DNA from: Nitrospirillum pindoramense
GTDB taxonomy: Bacteria; Pseudomonadota; Alphaproteobacteria; Azospirillales; Azospirillaceae
Direction of reading: 5' to 3'
Length of the DNA stretch: 64,000 bases
Assembly (NCBI RefSeq): GCF_007827955.1
Contig: NZ_VITR01000002.1
Span: 124,001 to 188,000, forward strand
The notes beneath the pieces are model-generated. The model made no database searches and was not told the DNA's origin. It saw only the letters and a list, made by a program, of their open reading frames with translations. Below, in pieces: positions 1 through 8,550 of this stretch (within the stretch, counting starts at the first letter, position 1; every line of letters begins with the position of its first letter). Made by a program: the position numbers and the translations under genes.

Positions 1-79
1 GCGACAGCATGGGGTAGCGGTTGGCCTGGGCCGTGTAGGCCCGCAGCAGGTCGACCGACTCAGAAGAGAATGAACCCAT
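1..79 (-). CDS. RpoH-like sigma factor, N-terminus only
   Basis: Only the first 26 codons lie in the window; the gene continues beyond base 1. The ATG is at 79-77 and is preceded by a good ribosome site (AAAGGGGA about 6 bases upstream). The N-terminus contains LLRAYTAQANRYPML, which resembles the start of region 1.2 in group-3 sigma-32 (RpoH) proteins, where a helix ending in (K/R)(F/Y)PML precedes an acidic stretch. The family call rests on this short match alone. An RpoH2-type heat or oxidative-stress sigma factor is the best guess; another helical DNA-binding protein is possible. Confidence 0.45.
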   Translation of the reverse strand, partial: MGSFSSESVDLLRAYTAQANRYPMLS

Positions 80-427
80 CGCCCGTCCCCTTTCAGTACC
101 GTCCGGATGTGCATCGACGCCGGACTTGGCCCAGAATGCCGTGGCGCGGGGCGGCAAATCCGCCGCATCCCGTTCACCACGCTGTCATCTTTGGCCGGGA
201 CATCTAAAGATTGGGTTAACAGTCTTGAACAGTGGCGCGACATGCCCAATGCCCCCGTCAACCTCCCTGCGGGGACGGCGGTTCCACACCACAGGATGGA
301 CAGGCGGAAGCAGGCGCCAACCAAACCTTGCCCGGCGCGCGCCCCTACGGCAGCATCCGGGGATAAGCAATCACTAACCCCGGGGCAGGTCCTTGCGCCG
401 CCGCCGGGGCACCTCGGGAGACATGAG
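80..427. other. Divergent intergenic region, no gene seen
   Basis: This 348-base gap separates the leftward sigma-factor start from the rightward enoyl-CoA hydratase. It is open in the hydratase frame, but that extension is Arg/Pro-rich with no family resemblance, so I treat it as non-coding. CTTGAA at 224-229, 15 bases and CCCAAT at 245-250 loosely resemble a heat-shock promoter; this is weak. Confidence 0.4.
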
Positions 428-1180
428 ATGAGTCACGCCACGGTCCTGGTGGAGGATGGGAACGGGGTGCGCACCCTGGTGCTGAACCGCCCGGAAAAGC
501 GGAACGCCCTGACCGGCGCCATGTACACCGCCCTGGCCGATGCCTTGACCGGCGCCGCCACCGACGAGTCGGTGGGGGCGGTGCTGATCCAGGGATCGGG
601 CGGCAGCTTCACCGCCGGCAACGATCTGGCGGACTTCCTGGCCGGCCCGGCGCTGACCGCCGACAATCCGGTGATGCGTTTCCTGCGCGCGCTCGCCACC
701 TTCCCCAAGCCCGTGGTGGCGGCGGTGGAGGGCCACGCGGTGGGTATCGGCACCACCCTGCTGATGCACTGCGACCTGGTCTATGCCGCGCCCAGCGCCC
801 ATTTCGCCATGCCCTTCGTCAGCCTGGGCCTGGTGCCGGAGGCGGGGTCCAGCCTGCTGGCCGCCCGCCTGCTGGGCCATCCCAAGGCGGCCGCCATGCT
901 GATGGCCGGCGAAGCGCTGGCGCCGGACGCGGCGGAGGCGGCGGGCCTGATCAACGCCGTCATCCCCACCGACACGCTGTATGAACATGCCGCCGCCAAG
1001 GCGGCGGCGCTGGCGGCGAAGCCCCGGGCGGCAATGGCCCAGACCAAGGCCCTGATGCGCCATGACACGCCCCAGGTGTTGGAAACCATGGCGCGGGAAG
1101 CCGTGCTGTTCAGCCAGGCGCTGGCCAGCCCCGAGGCCAAGGCCGCCTTCCAGGCCTTCCTGTCCAAGGGCAAGGCCTGA
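428..1180 (+). CDS. Enoyl-CoA hydratase/isomerase family protein
   Basis: A 250-residue crotonase-fold protein. It has the family hallmarks: LNRPEKRNALT near the N-terminus (CoA-binding loop), AGNDLADF (oxyanion-hole strand), and AVEGHAVGIGTTLLMHCDLVYA followed by the FVSLGLVPEAGSS segment that carries the usual catalytic-acid position. Such proteins hydrate enoyl-CoA or isomerise acyl-CoA in the cytoplasm during beta-oxidation or related degradation. The frame is open upstream to 107, but ATG 428 has a GGGAGA site and starts exactly where the family starts. Exact substrate cannot be read from the sequence, and the flanking genes give no pathway clue. Confidence 0.85.
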   Translation: MSHATVLVEDGNGVRTLVLNRPEKRNALTGAMYTALADALTGAATDESVGAVLIQGSGGSFTAGNDLADFLAGPALTADNPVMRFLRALATFPKPVVAAVEGHAVGIGTTLLMHCDLVYAAPSAHFAMPFVSLGLVPEAGSSLLAARLLGHPKAAAMLMAGEALAPDAAEAAGLINAVIPTDTLYEHAAAKAAALAAKPRAAMAQTKALMRHDTPQVLETMAREAVLFSQALASPEAKAAFQAFLSKGKA

Positions 1181-1257
1181 ACGCCGGATGGGGCCTATCC
1201 CGCCGGCCGGCGCGGGTGGGCCCTTCCCCCAAGGGCATCGGGCGGCCAGAAAGACAA

Positions 1258-1286
1258 AAGCCGCGTCCGGTGATCCGTCGCGGCTT
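1258..1286 (-). terminator. Terminator downstream of tRNA-Val
   Basis: An 8-bp perfect stem, AAGCCGCG at 1258-1265 with CGCGGCTT at 1279-1286. On the minus strand it is followed by TTTTGTCTTT. It lies 40 bases beyond the 3' end of the leftward tRNA and could also stop rightward transcription from the hydratase gene. Confidence 0.65.
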
Positions 1287-1325
1287 CAAGCTGCTGATTC
1301 CAAATCTGGATTTTCTGGTGAAGGA

Positions 1326-1400
1326 TGGTGGGCGCGACAGGGATTGAACCTGTGACCCCTACCATGTCAAGGTAGTGCTCTCCCGCTGAGCTACGCGCCC
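1326..1400 (-). tRNA. tRNA-Val (anticodon GAC)
   Basis: A full cloverleaf is visible on the minus strand. The acceptor stem GGGCGCG (1394-1400) pairs with CGCGCCC (1330-1336). The D-arm begins TAGCTCAGCGGGAGAGC, the anticodon loop is TTGACAT with anticodon GAC, and the T-arm is GGGGTCACAGGTTCAATCCC-like with the invariant GTTCAA. The discriminator is A1329 and CCA is encoded at 1326-1328. It reads GUC and GUU valine codons. Confidence 0.95.
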
Positions 1401-2256
1401 ATCCTTCGAAATCCGCCGATTTTTGCGGGGCCCCGTTGCCGGGGTCATCGGCGTGGGCGGGTGTGTAGCATCGCCCGAACCGGCTGGCAACCCTTCTGTT
1501 TCATCAAACCGAAAATTTTCTTCCCCACTCGGCGGGACTCTACGCGGAGCCTGTTTTCCGGAACGGCATTGTGGAGAGTGGCCTCACCCGGGCAGGCCGA
1601 GGGGGGGCCCCCGGGCGATGCGCCGCCTGACAATGCGCCGCCTGGGGGCGGCCACCATAAAGAAGGCCAACCAGAGCCAGCCACGGTATCGAGGGATGGA
1701 AAGACGACTCGTTGAGAGTCAGCCTGGAACCGCTTCGTCAAGGCGCGGCGCCGGAGATGATTCCGGGCCCGGAAATAAAGAAGGGCCGCGCCTATCGGCA
1801 CGGCCCTGAGTTTAGGGAGGAAACGCCCAAGAAGTGCGTTACGACAGAACCGCGATCGCGGCCATGTCGCACTGCACAATATGCCGATCGAAGCCCGGTT
1901 GATCAAGCGGAAAATGAAGGCCGGTGGAAGAATCTTGATTATTCAGGCTATTGCGTCTGGTGGACGAAGAGCGGCCCACCTCAACCGTTGTGCGACGCAA
2001 CACGTTGATTCAAGAGAAGTTCGTGTAATTGCGTTACATCGGACGGGCAGCCCCCACCCCAAATTTCCTGCACCAACGATATTGACAGCGCTGTCGCCGC
2101 CACGTTCTAAGACGGGGGTGGAAATCGTGCGGGCAGGATGTGGTCCGCCCGCCCGCGCCTTCCTCTTGGGGAACGGTGCGCGCGCTCACCGTCACCGCTG
2201 ACAAGGTGATGGGAACAGGTGAACTGGGACGGAAACGGGAAAGGAAGGCGTCACCC
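1401..2256. other. Long intergenic region, no supported gene
   Basis: This 856-base stretch between the tRNA and glk has open frames on both strands, but their products are low-complexity and match no family I know. The GC content falls between about 1850 and 2050. The only structure I can support is the hairpin at 1782-1807. A leftward small RNA or short peptide gene ending at that hairpin is possible but unproven. Confidence 0.5.
1782..1807 (-). terminator. Terminator-like hairpin in the tRNA-glk gap
   Basis: AGGGCCG (1782-1788) pairs with CGGCCCT (1801-1807) around a 12-base loop. On the minus strand the stem is followed by TCTTTATTTCC, a moderate U-tract. No recognised leftward gene ends here, so it may terminate an unannotated short transcript. 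Confidence 0.4.
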
Positions 2257-3252
2257 ATGCAGGGCCTCTCGCTCTTGGCGGATATCGGCGGCACCAACGC
2301 CCGCTTCGCCCTCTCCGAGTCCTCGGACGCGGCGTCCCATGACGCACATGCCGCCACCATCTCCGGCGTGCGCATCTTGCCCTGCGCCGACTACCCCTCG
2401 CTGGAGGCGGCGGCGGAGGCCTACCTGGCACTGGAGGCCCCGGGCGTGCGGCCCAAGCAGGCGGCCATCGCGCTGGCCGGCCCCGTCACCGGCGATCGCA
2501 TCCGCATGACCAACCTGCCCTGGGAGTTTTCCATCGACGGGGTGCGCCGCTCGCTGTCGCTGGATCGGCTGGAAGTCATCAACGACTTCACGGCCGTGGC
2601 CCTGTCCATCCCCACCCTGGTGCCCGACGACCGGGTGCAGGTGGGCGACGGCGCCCCGGTGGCGGACGCGCCCATCGCCGTGCTGGGGCCCGGCAGCGGC
2701 CTCGGCGTCTCCGCCCTGGTCCCGCGCAAGCGCAGCAATGGCCAGCCGGGCTGGACAGCCCTGGCGACCGAGGGCGGCCATGTCACCATGGCCCCGATCA
2801 ACGACCGCGAGTCGGCCATCCTGGCGGTGCTGCGCAAGCAGTTCGACCATGTGTCGGCGGAGCGCGTGCTGTCCGGCCCCGGCCTGGTCAACCTGTATGA
2901 GGCGGTGTGCCTGGCCGATGGCAAGGAGCCGGCGCGCCTGACCGCCGCCCAGGTCACGGCCGCCGGCACCCAGCACGCCGGCGACCCCGCCTGTATCGAG
3001 GCCCTGGACCTATTCTGCGGCATGCTGGGCACGGTGGCCGGCAACCTGGCCCTGTCCATCGGCGCGCGCGGCGGCGTCTATATCGCCGGCGGCATCGCCC
3101 CCCGCATCCTGCCCTTCTTCACCCACAGCCGCTTCCGCAAGCGCTTCGTGGAAAAGGGCCGCATGCGCGACTATCTGGGCCCCATCCCCACCTACGTGGT
3201 GACCCACCCGCTGCCCGCCTTCCTGGGCCTGACGGCAAAGCTGGACGGCTGA
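2257..3252 (+). CDS. glk: Glucokinase
   Basis: A 331-residue hexokinase-fold enzyme that phosphorylates glucose with ATP in the cytoplasm. The N-terminal phosphate loop is DIGGTNARFALSES. MTNLPWEFS, VINDFTAVALSIP (catalytic Asp within NDF), VLGPGSGLGVSALVP, TEGGHVTMAP and HVSAERVLSGPGLVNLYEA follow in the order expected of the bacterial Glk (ROK-unrelated, Pfam Glucokinase) family. ATG 2257 has AAGGAAGG just upstream and gives the usual family start; the frame is open further upstream but that part is unrelated. It stands alone with its own terminator. Confidence 0.93.
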   Translation: MQGLSLLADIGGTNARFALSESSDAASHDAHAATISGVRILPCADYPSLEAAAEAYLALEAPGVRPKQAAIALAGPVTGDRIRMTNLPWEFSIDGVRRSLSLDRLEVINDFTAVALSIPTLVPDDRVQVGDGAPVADAPIAVLGPGSGLGVSALVPRKRSNGQPGWTALATEGGHVTMAPINDRESAILAVLRKQFDHVSAERVLSGPGLVNLYEAVCLADGKEPARLTAAQVTAAGTQHAGDPACIEALDLFCGMLGTVAGNLALSIGARGGVYIAGGIAPRILPFFTHSRFRKRFVEKGRMRDYLGPIPTYVVTHPLPAFLGLTAKLDG

Positions 3253-3283
3253 TCGCCGGCCTCATCCCTGTCACGGCTAAACG

Positions 3284-3316
3284 AAACGGCGCCCCGCTGA
3301 TCGGTGGCGCCGTTTT
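3284..3316. terminator. Bidirectional terminator between glk and ubiX
   Basis: AACGGCGCC (3285-3293) pairs with GGCGCCGTT (3306-3314), and the stem runs into TTTTC on the plus strand. The minus strand also has a short T run. It sits between the converging ends of glk and ubiX. Confidence 0.75.
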
Positions 3317-3323
3317 CTTGTGC

Positions 3324-3920
3324 TCACTCCGTCTCCGCATCCTCCGGCGGCGCCTCGCCCCAGCGGCGCAGGCGGCCGCTGTCGATGTCGAACAGGTCCA
3401 GGACGCGGCCGACGGTATGATCCACCAGATCGTCCACGCTGTCCGGCCGGATGTACATGGCCGGCACCGGCGGGGCGATGACGGCCCCCATCTCGGCCAG
3501 GGCCGTCAGGGTGCGCAGGTGCCCCAGGTGCAGCGGCGTCTCGCGCACCATCAGCACCAGGCGCCGCCGTTCCTTCAGCACGACGTCCGCCGCCCGGGTC
3601 AGCAGGGTGGACGTCACGCCGGTGGCGATCTCGCTCATGGTGCGGATGGAGCACGGCGCGATGACCATGCCCAGGGTGCGGAAGCTGCCGCTGGAGATGG
3701 CGGCGCCGACATTGGCGACGGCGTGGTTGACGTCCGCCATAGCCCGCACGTCGGCGGGCTTCAAGTCCGTCTCATGCGCCAGCGTCATCTCCGCCGACCG
3801 GCTCATCACCAGATGGGTTTCGATGGGCAGGGGGCGCAGCATTTCCAGCAGGCGGACGCCATAGAGCACGCCCGAGGCGCCACTGATGCCGACGATAAGG
3901 CGGGAGGGTGCGGTGGTCAT
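3324..3920 (-). CDS. ubiX: Flavin prenyltransferase UbiX
   Basis: A 198-residue flavoprotein-fold enzyme. UbiX proteins make prenylated FMN from FMN and dimethylallyl phosphate; the product is the cofactor of UbiD decarboxylases in ubiquinone synthesis. The glycine-rich FMN loop GISGASGVLYGVRLLE is at the N-terminus. ETHLVMSRSAEMT, SGSFRTLGMVIAPCSIRTMSEIATG and the C-terminal RRRLVLMVRETPLHLGHLR motif are diagnostic. The start at 3920 (AGAGG upstream) matches the family; an in-frame ATG at 3935 would add five residues. No ubiD is in the window. A Pad1-like role with another UbiD-type enzyme is possible. Confidence 0.92.
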   Translation of the reverse strand: MTTAPSRLIVGISGASGVLYGVRLLEMLRPLPIETHLVMSRSAEMTLAHETDLKPADVRAMADVNHAVANVGAAISSGSFRTLGMVIAPCSIRTMSEIATGVTSTLLTRAADVVLKERRRLVLMVRETPLHLGHLRTLTALAEMGAVIAPPVPAMYIRPDSVDDLVDHTVGRVLDLFDIDSGRLRRWGEAPPEDAETE

Positions 3921-4164
3921 GATACCTCTGTCCATGATCCCCGGGATCTAACGCCGCCCCGGCATGGCGTCCATCGGATTTGCGGTTGCCCGGTCCATGC
4001 CGTTGAGAACGGGCCGCCATTCTTTCCGTATCGTGAAGGGTCCTGTCGCGGCTGCGGTCTAAAAGCGGCGGCCGCATGGACCTATGTTCAGGAGCGGGCG
4101 GTTACCCACCGTCCCTGCCCCACGCCACCCACCCGGCACGCCCCCGATAGGAATGGGTTCCACC

Positions 4165-5253
4165 ATGACCACCACCCCCGATCTTTTCGCGTCGACGCAT
4201 ATCGGCGCCATCCCCGCCGCCAACCGCATCGCCATGGCGCCCCTGACGCGCGCCCGCGCCGGCATGGACGGGGTTCATACCCCGCTGGCGGTGGATTACT
4301 ACCGCCAGCGCGCCAGCGCCGGCCTGATCATCACCGAGGCCACCAACATCTCACGCCAGGGGCGCGGCTATGCCTACACCCCCGGCATCTACACGCCGGA
4401 ACATGTGACGGCGTGGAAGGCGGTGACGGACGCCGTGCATCAAGCCGGCGGCCACATCGTACTGCAGCTTTGGCATGTGGGCCGCATCTCCCACACCAGC
4501 CTGCAGGAGGGCGGCGCCGCCCCGGTGGCCCCCAGCGCCCTGCAGGCGGGTGGTGAAACCTATGTCGAGGGCGGATTCGCCCAACCTTCCCTGCCCCGCG
4601 CGCTGGAAACGGAGGAGATCGCCGGCATCATCGCCGATTACCACCGCGCCGCCGAGAACGCCAAGGCCGCCGGCTTCGACGGGGTCGAGGTCCATTCCGC
4701 CAACAACTACCTGCTGGAGCAGTTCATCCGCGACAGCACCAACCACCGCACGGACCGCTATGGCGGGAGCGTGGAGAACCGCACCCGCCTGACGGTGGAG
4801 GTGGCCCAGGCCGTGGCCCAGGTGTGGGGGCCGGAGCGCGTGGGCCTGCGCCTGTCGCCCATAACCCAGGCGGCGGGCAACACCCCGCTGGACAGCGACC
4901 CCAACGGCACCTACGGCTTCCTGGCCGAACGCCTGGGCGAGATGAACCTGGCCTATCTGCATTGCGTGGAGGGGCAGACGCGCGGACCCAACGGCGCGCA
5001 GCATTTCGACTTCCAGTCCCTGCGCCGGAAGTTCGGCGGCGCCTACATCGCCAACAACGGCTATGACCGCGACCTGGCGGCCCGCGCCATCGCCGAGGGC
5101 CGCGCCGACATGGTGGCCTTCGGCCGCCCCTTCATCGCCAACCCCGACCTGGTCCACCGCCTGAAGACCGGCACGCCCCTGGCCCAGGCCCCGCAGGAGG
5201 CGTTCTACGGCGGTGGCGCCAAGGGCTACACCGACTGGCCCAACGCGGCGTGA
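4165..5253 (+). CDS. Old Yellow Enzyme family alkene reductase
   Basis: A 362-residue FMN-dependent TIM-barrel ene-reductase (NADH:flavin oxidoreductase family), which reduces activated C=C bonds such as in N-ethylmaleimide. Visible hallmarks are NRIAMAPLTRARA at the N-terminus, LWHVGRISH, the substrate-binding stretch GVEVHSANNYLLEQF, NHRTDRYGGSVENRTRL, and the C-terminal phosphate-binding AFGRPFIANPDL. Most relatives have HGANGYL where this one has HSANNYL. ATG 4165 follows AGGA at 4149-4152; ATG 4153 is possible but has no spaced ribosome site. It is divergent from ubiX and not obviously part of a pathway. Confidence 0.88.
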   Translation: MTTTPDLFASTHIGAIPAANRIAMAPLTRARAGMDGVHTPLAVDYYRQRASAGLIITEATNISRQGRGYAYTPGIYTPEHVTAWKAVTDAVHQAGGHIVLQLWHVGRISHTSLQEGGAAPVAPSALQAGGETYVEGGFAQPSLPRALETEEIAGIIADYHRAAENAKAAGFDGVEVHSANNYLLEQFIRDSTNHRTDRYGGSVENRTRLTVEVAQAVAQVWGPERVGLRLSPITQAAGNTPLDSDPNGTYGFLAERLGEMNLAYLHCVEGQTRGPNGAQHFDFQSLRRKFGGAYIANNGYDRDLAARAIAEGRADMVAFGRPFIANPDLVHRLKTGTPLAQAPQEAFYGGGAKGYTDWPNAA

Positions 5254-5340
5254 CGCCGGTTGCCTCAAACGCCGGCGGTCGCGGGCTAACACCGCCATGA
5301 CATTTCATGCCGGTGGGGGGCGCCGGACGTTTGGGAAAAG

Positions 5341-5372
5341 AAAAGGGCGGCCTCTCGCGGGGCCGCCCTTTT
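5341..5372. terminator. Bidirectional terminator between OYE gene and trcR
   Basis: AAAAGGGCGGCC (5341-5352) pairs with GGCCGCCCTTTT (5361-5372). It has A-rich and T-rich flanks, so it can serve both the rightward reductase gene and the leftward trcR gene. Confidence 0.85.
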
Positions 5373-5397
5373 CACGTCACTGGAACCGATCAGAGGA

Positions 5398-6033
5398 TCA
5401 CTCCTCGATCTCCTCCTCGTGCTCCTCATCCTCCAGGGCGGCCTGCTCGGCGGCCAGGGCGCGGTCCTCGGCCGTCTCCAGCAGGGTGGTGGTTTCCATC
5501 TCCGGTTCCGGCAGGCCACGGCGGGCGCGGGACAGGGCGGCTTCCAACTCACGCTGGCTGCACAGGCCCAGCAGCACCGGGCTGCGCGGCTTGATGTTGC
5601 TGGTGTTCCAGTGGGTCTTGTCGCGCACCGCGGCGATGGTCGGCTTGGTGGTGCCGATCAGGCGGGAAATGGCGGCGTCCGACAGTTCCGGATGGTTCTT
5701 CAGCAGCCAGGCGATGCCGTCGGGCTTGTCGCCACGCTTGGTCACCGGGGTGTAGCGCGGGCCCTTGGCACGCGCGATCGGCTGCGGCAGGTCGTGGATA
5801 CGAATCTGCAGCTTCAGGTCCGGGTTCTTCTCGCAGCGCTCGATCTCGTCCTTGGTCAACTCGCCGTTGCCCACCGGATCGCGGCCGACCATGCCAATCG
5901 CCACCTCGCCATCGGCGATGGCCTGCACTTCCAGCGAGTGCATGCCGCAGAACTCGGCGATCTGCTCAAAGGACAGCGCGGTGTTCTCAACCAGCCAGAC
6001 CGCGGTGGCCTTCGGCATCAAGGGCAGTGCCAT
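5398..6033 (-). CDS. trcR: TrcR-like cell-cycle regulator (DUF1013)
   Basis: A 211-residue protein of the DUF1013 family, found in alphaproteobacteria and known in Caulobacter as the cell-cycle transcriptional regulator TrcR. Seen here: an N-terminal MALPLMPKATAVWLVENTAL, GMHSLEVQAIADGEVA, a central helix-turn-helix-like segment AISRLIGTTKPTIAAVRDKT, and an acidic Glu-rich C-terminus. The start is fixed by a near-perfect AGGAGGAAGC directly before ATG 6033. An in-frame extension to 6168 has no family resemblance. The DNA-contact role is from family knowledge, not visible residues. Confidence 0.78.
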   Translation of the reverse strand: MALPLMPKATAVWLVENTALSFEQIAEFCGMHSLEVQAIADGEVAIGMVGRDPVGNGELTKDEIERCEKNPDLKLQIRIHDLPQPIARAKGPRYTPVTKRGDKPDGIAWLLKNHPELSDAAISRLIGTTKPTIAAVRDKTHWNTSNIKPRSPVLLGLCSQRELEAALSRARRGLPEPEMETTTLLETAEDRALAAEQAALEDEEHEEEIEE

Positions 6034-6248
6034 GCTTCCTCCTAACCCGTGGCGGGGCGTCCCGCCAACACGCCTAAAACCCGTGAATACGGTAGCGAAA
6101 AGCAATATCCGCCCGTCGCGCGGGCTGAAGGCCCCACGCAGCCGGACGGAAAACTGTGACGCGTACACTTGCTATATAGAGGCACGCGGCGGGCGAGGCC
6201 ACGCCTTTTTATAGGCCCGGCCCCTCTTGCCCTGGGTAGATCGCGGCC

Positions 6249-7226
6249 TTAAACGATCAAGACGATCTTGCCGACATGGCCGCTGCTTTCCATCAGCGCG
6301 TGCGCCGCCGCCGCCTCTTCCAAGGGGAAAGTCTTGTAGATCACCGGACGGACCTTCCCCTGCGCCAGCAGCGGCCACACCTTTTCCGCCAAGCTGGCGG
6401 CGATGGCGGCCTTCTCCTCCGCCGTGCGGGGCCGCAGGGTGGACCCGGTCAGGACCAGACGCTTGGTCATCACCGGCACCATGTTCAGGGTGACCTTGGC
6501 CCCGCGCAGGAAGGCGATGGTGACGTGACGGCCCTGGTCGGCCAGGGCGTCAATATTACGGGGCAGGTAATCGCCCCCCACCATGTCCAGGATGACGTCG
6601 ATGCCCCGGCCACCCGTCGCCTCCTTCACCACGGCGACGAAATCCTCCGCCTTGTAGTCGATGCCGCGCTCGGCGCCGATCTCCTCACAGGCCTTGGCCT
6701 TGTCCGGCCCGCCGGCGGTGGCGAAGACGCGGGCACCGAAGGCCTTGGCCAACTGGATGGCCGTGGTGCCGATGCCGCTGGTGCCGCCATGGACCAGGAA
6801 ACTTTCCCCCGCCGCCAGACGGCCGCGGTCGAAGACGTTGGTCCAGACGGTGAAGAAGGTTTCCGGCAGGGCGGCCGCCTCCACCATGCTGAATCCTTCC
6901 GGTACGGGCAGGCACTGGCCGGCCGGCGCCACGGCATGGTCGGCATAACCGCCCCCGTTCACCAGGGCGCAGACGGCATCGCCCACCGCCCAGCCCGTCA
7001 CGCCCTCGCCCAGGGCCGCGACGGTGCCCGCGACCTCGAGCCCCGGCAGGTCGGAGGCGCCGGGCGGTGGCGGGTAGAGGCCCGCCCGCTGCAGGCAATC
7101 CGGCCGGTTGACACCGGCGGCGGCCACCTGGATCAGAACCTGGCCGGGGCCCGGCTGCGGCAGCGGCCGCTCGATGGGCTTCAGGACCTCAGGCCCGCCG
7201 GGTTCGGTGATGGCGATGGCGCGCAT
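6249..7226 (-). CDS. NAD(P)H-quinone oxidoreductase, zinc-free MDR family
   Basis: A 325-residue medium-chain dehydrogenase/reductase of the PIG3/QorA-like group, which reduces quinones with NADPH. Features in order are the GroES-like half with AAGVNRPDCLQRAGLYPPPPGAS, GLEVAGTVAALGEGV, the nucleotide-binding loop VHGGTSGIGTTAIQLAKAFGARV, and the C-terminal GKVRPVIYKTFPLEEAAAAHALME. No structural or catalytic zinc-binding cysteine cluster is present. ATG 7226 is preceded by GGAAGCC. A long upstream extension of the frame is unrelated sequence. It is divergent from the DUF1192 gene with 142 bases between starts. Confidence 0.85.
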   Translation of the reverse strand: MRAIAITEPGGPEVLKPIERPLPQPGPGQVLIQVAAAGVNRPDCLQRAGLYPPPPGASDLPGLEVAGTVAALGEGVTGWAVGDAVCALVNGGGYADHAVAPAGQCLPVPEGFSMVEAAALPETFFTVWTNVFDRGRLAAGESFLVHGGTSGIGTTAIQLAKAFGARVFATAGGPDKAKACEEIGAERGIDYKAEDFVAVVKEATGGRGIDVILDMVGGDYLPRNIDALADQGRHVTIAFLRGAKVTLNMVPVMTKRLVLTGSTLRPRTAEEKAAIAASLAEKVWPLLAQGKVRPVIYKTFPLEEAAAAHALMESSGHVGKIVLIV

Positions 7227-7368
7227 GGCTTCCAGATCTCCGTTCTTACATCCGGCGGGGGATGCCCCCTCGCCGCTTGGGGTCTTGCACCATGTAGGCC
7301 CCCGGCGGCACAGTGACAACCGACACGGCTGGAGGGCCAGCCCCTCCCCAGGACAAGGCAACCGCCCC

Positions 7369-7554
7369 ATGGACACCGACGACATCGCCCCACCGCCGAG
7401 CCGCCCCAGCAGCTTCCTGGACATCGCCCGCCTGTCGGTGGGGGAACTGCGCGAATACCGCAACAGCCTGGAGGCGGAGATCGCGCGGGTGGACGACGCC
7501 ATCAAGGCCAAACAGGCCTCGCTGAACGCCGCCGCCGCGTTTTTTAAGAGCTAG
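7369..7554 (+). CDS. DUF1192 domain-containing small protein
   Basis: A 61-residue protein of the short alphaproteobacterial DUF1192 family. Its core, SVGELREYRNSLEAEIARVD, followed by AIKAKQASLNAAAAFFK, is the family signature and predicts an amphipathic helix or coiled coil. The function is unknown. AGGACAAGG lies upstream of ATG 7369. It is probably expressed from the divergent spacer shared with the quinone reductase gene. Confidence 0.8.
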   Translation: MDTDDIAPPPSRPSSFLDIARLSVGELREYRNSLEAEIARVDDAIKAKQASLNAAAAFFKS

Positions 7555-7609
7555 CGGCGGCCTGAGCTTTCGGATGCGGGCGCCCGGCGACTGAGGACTT
7601 TCCAAAAAA

Positions 7610-8404
7610 TCAAACCGGAACGGCCTCGAAGGTCGCCGTGTCCAGGGTGAAGGTGCCGTCGGCCTCGATGGCGAAATGCCCGGTGACGGCGTCCGCCATG
7701 CGCCCCTGTAGGGAGCGGATGGCCGCCACATGGCTATCCGGTGGGGTCATGCGCGCGATCCAGCTGCCGAACTCCAGGCGCAGGCGCCGCTCCGTGACAC
7801 CCGTGACGCGGAAGCCCGCCGCCCCCAGGGCCGCCCGCCATTCCGCCACCGCGTAATTGCGCACATGCGACGGGTCGCGCAGCAGCTCGATGCTTTGCAG
7901 GAAGGTGTCCAGCAGCGGCTGACCCGGCGTCACCACGTCCACGAAGACGGCGACGCCATTGGGCTTCACCACCCGCCGCGCCTCCCTCAGGCCCGCCGCC
8001 AGGTCCGGCCAATGGTGGGCGCTGTAACGGCTGACCACGGCGCAGAAGTGGGCGTCATCGGCCGGCACCGCGTCGGCCCGGCCCACCCGCGTCCCGATGT
8101 TGGCCAGGCCGCGCCGCTCCGCCTCCGTCGCCACGGCGGCCAGCATGTCGGGCGACAGGTCGCAGGCCACCACCTGGCCCACGTGGGGCGCCACGGTGAA
8201 GGCGACGTGCCCGCCGCCACAGCCCAAATCCAGGACGGTCTTGTAGCCCTTGCCCGCCACCAGGCCGGCCAGCTGCCGCAAATCCTCCCCCTGGGCGTGG
8301 ACGGCGCTGGCGACATAGGCGGCGGCCTGCGGGCCGAACTGGCCGGCCACCAGCGATTCCTGGTCCCGCCCGCCAATCATTTGAGGCGCTTGCTGGGTGG
8401 TCAT
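7610..8404 (-). CDS. Class I SAM-dependent methyltransferase
   Basis: A 264-residue protein with the Rossmann methyltransferase core. Motif I is VLDLGCGGGHVAF, motif II is ACDLSPDMLAAV, motif III region is FCAVVSRYSAHHWPDLAAGLREA, then RVVKPNGVAVFVDVV. This layout is that of the UbiE/YcgJ-like Methyltransf_11 group, which methylate small molecules in the cytoplasm. ATG 8404 has AGGGA six bases upstream. It is divergent from a MmyB-type regulator and shares its spacer with the operator repeats at 8468-8507, so it is a likely target of that regulator. The substrate is unknown. Confidence 0.86.
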   Translation of the reverse strand: MTTQQAPQMIGGRDQESLVAGQFGPQAAAYVASAVHAQGEDLRQLAGLVAGKGYKTVLDLGCGGGHVAFTVAPHVGQVVACDLSPDMLAAVATEAERRGLANIGTRVGRADAVPADDAHFCAVVSRYSAHHWPDLAAGLREARRVVKPNGVAVFVDVVTPGQPLLDTFLQSIELLRDPSHVRNYAVAEWRAALGAAGFRVTGVTERRLRLEFGSWIARMTPPDSHVAAIRSLQGRMADAVTGHFAIEADGTFTLDTATFEAVPV

Positions 8405-8467
8405 TCCCTATTCCCCTTCTTTTGAGACGACGCCGATGCGGCGTCGTGGGGCGGCAGGATGGCATCC

Positions 8468-8507
8468 GTTTAAACTGGTACCAGATCCAGGTTTATACTG
8501 GTATCAA
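8468..8507. promoter_or_regulatory. Tandem operator in methyltransferase/regulator spacer
   Basis: Two 17-bp direct repeats, GTTTAAACTGGTACCAG (8468-8484) and GTTTATACTGGTATCAA (8491-8507), start 23 bp apart. The first contains the perfect palindrome CTGGTACCAG, and the second is an imperfect copy. They lie in the middle of the 146-base divergent spacer, as expected of a binding site for the regulator at 8551. A TATACT -10-like hexamer sits inside the second repeat. Confidence 0.55.
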
Positions 8508-8550
8508 ACGCCACCACCCTATCCTCACCTTATCCTCAAAGGTCCACCCC

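Noticed and set aside
107..427. N-terminal extension of the enoyl-CoA hydratase
   Set aside because: The extra 107 codons have no family match, and a proper ribosome site and family start occur at 428.
1445..1906. 153-codon minus-strand frame between tRNA-Val and glk
   Set aside because: Low-complexity Pro/Ala/Arg product that runs through the terminator hairpin; no family resemblance.
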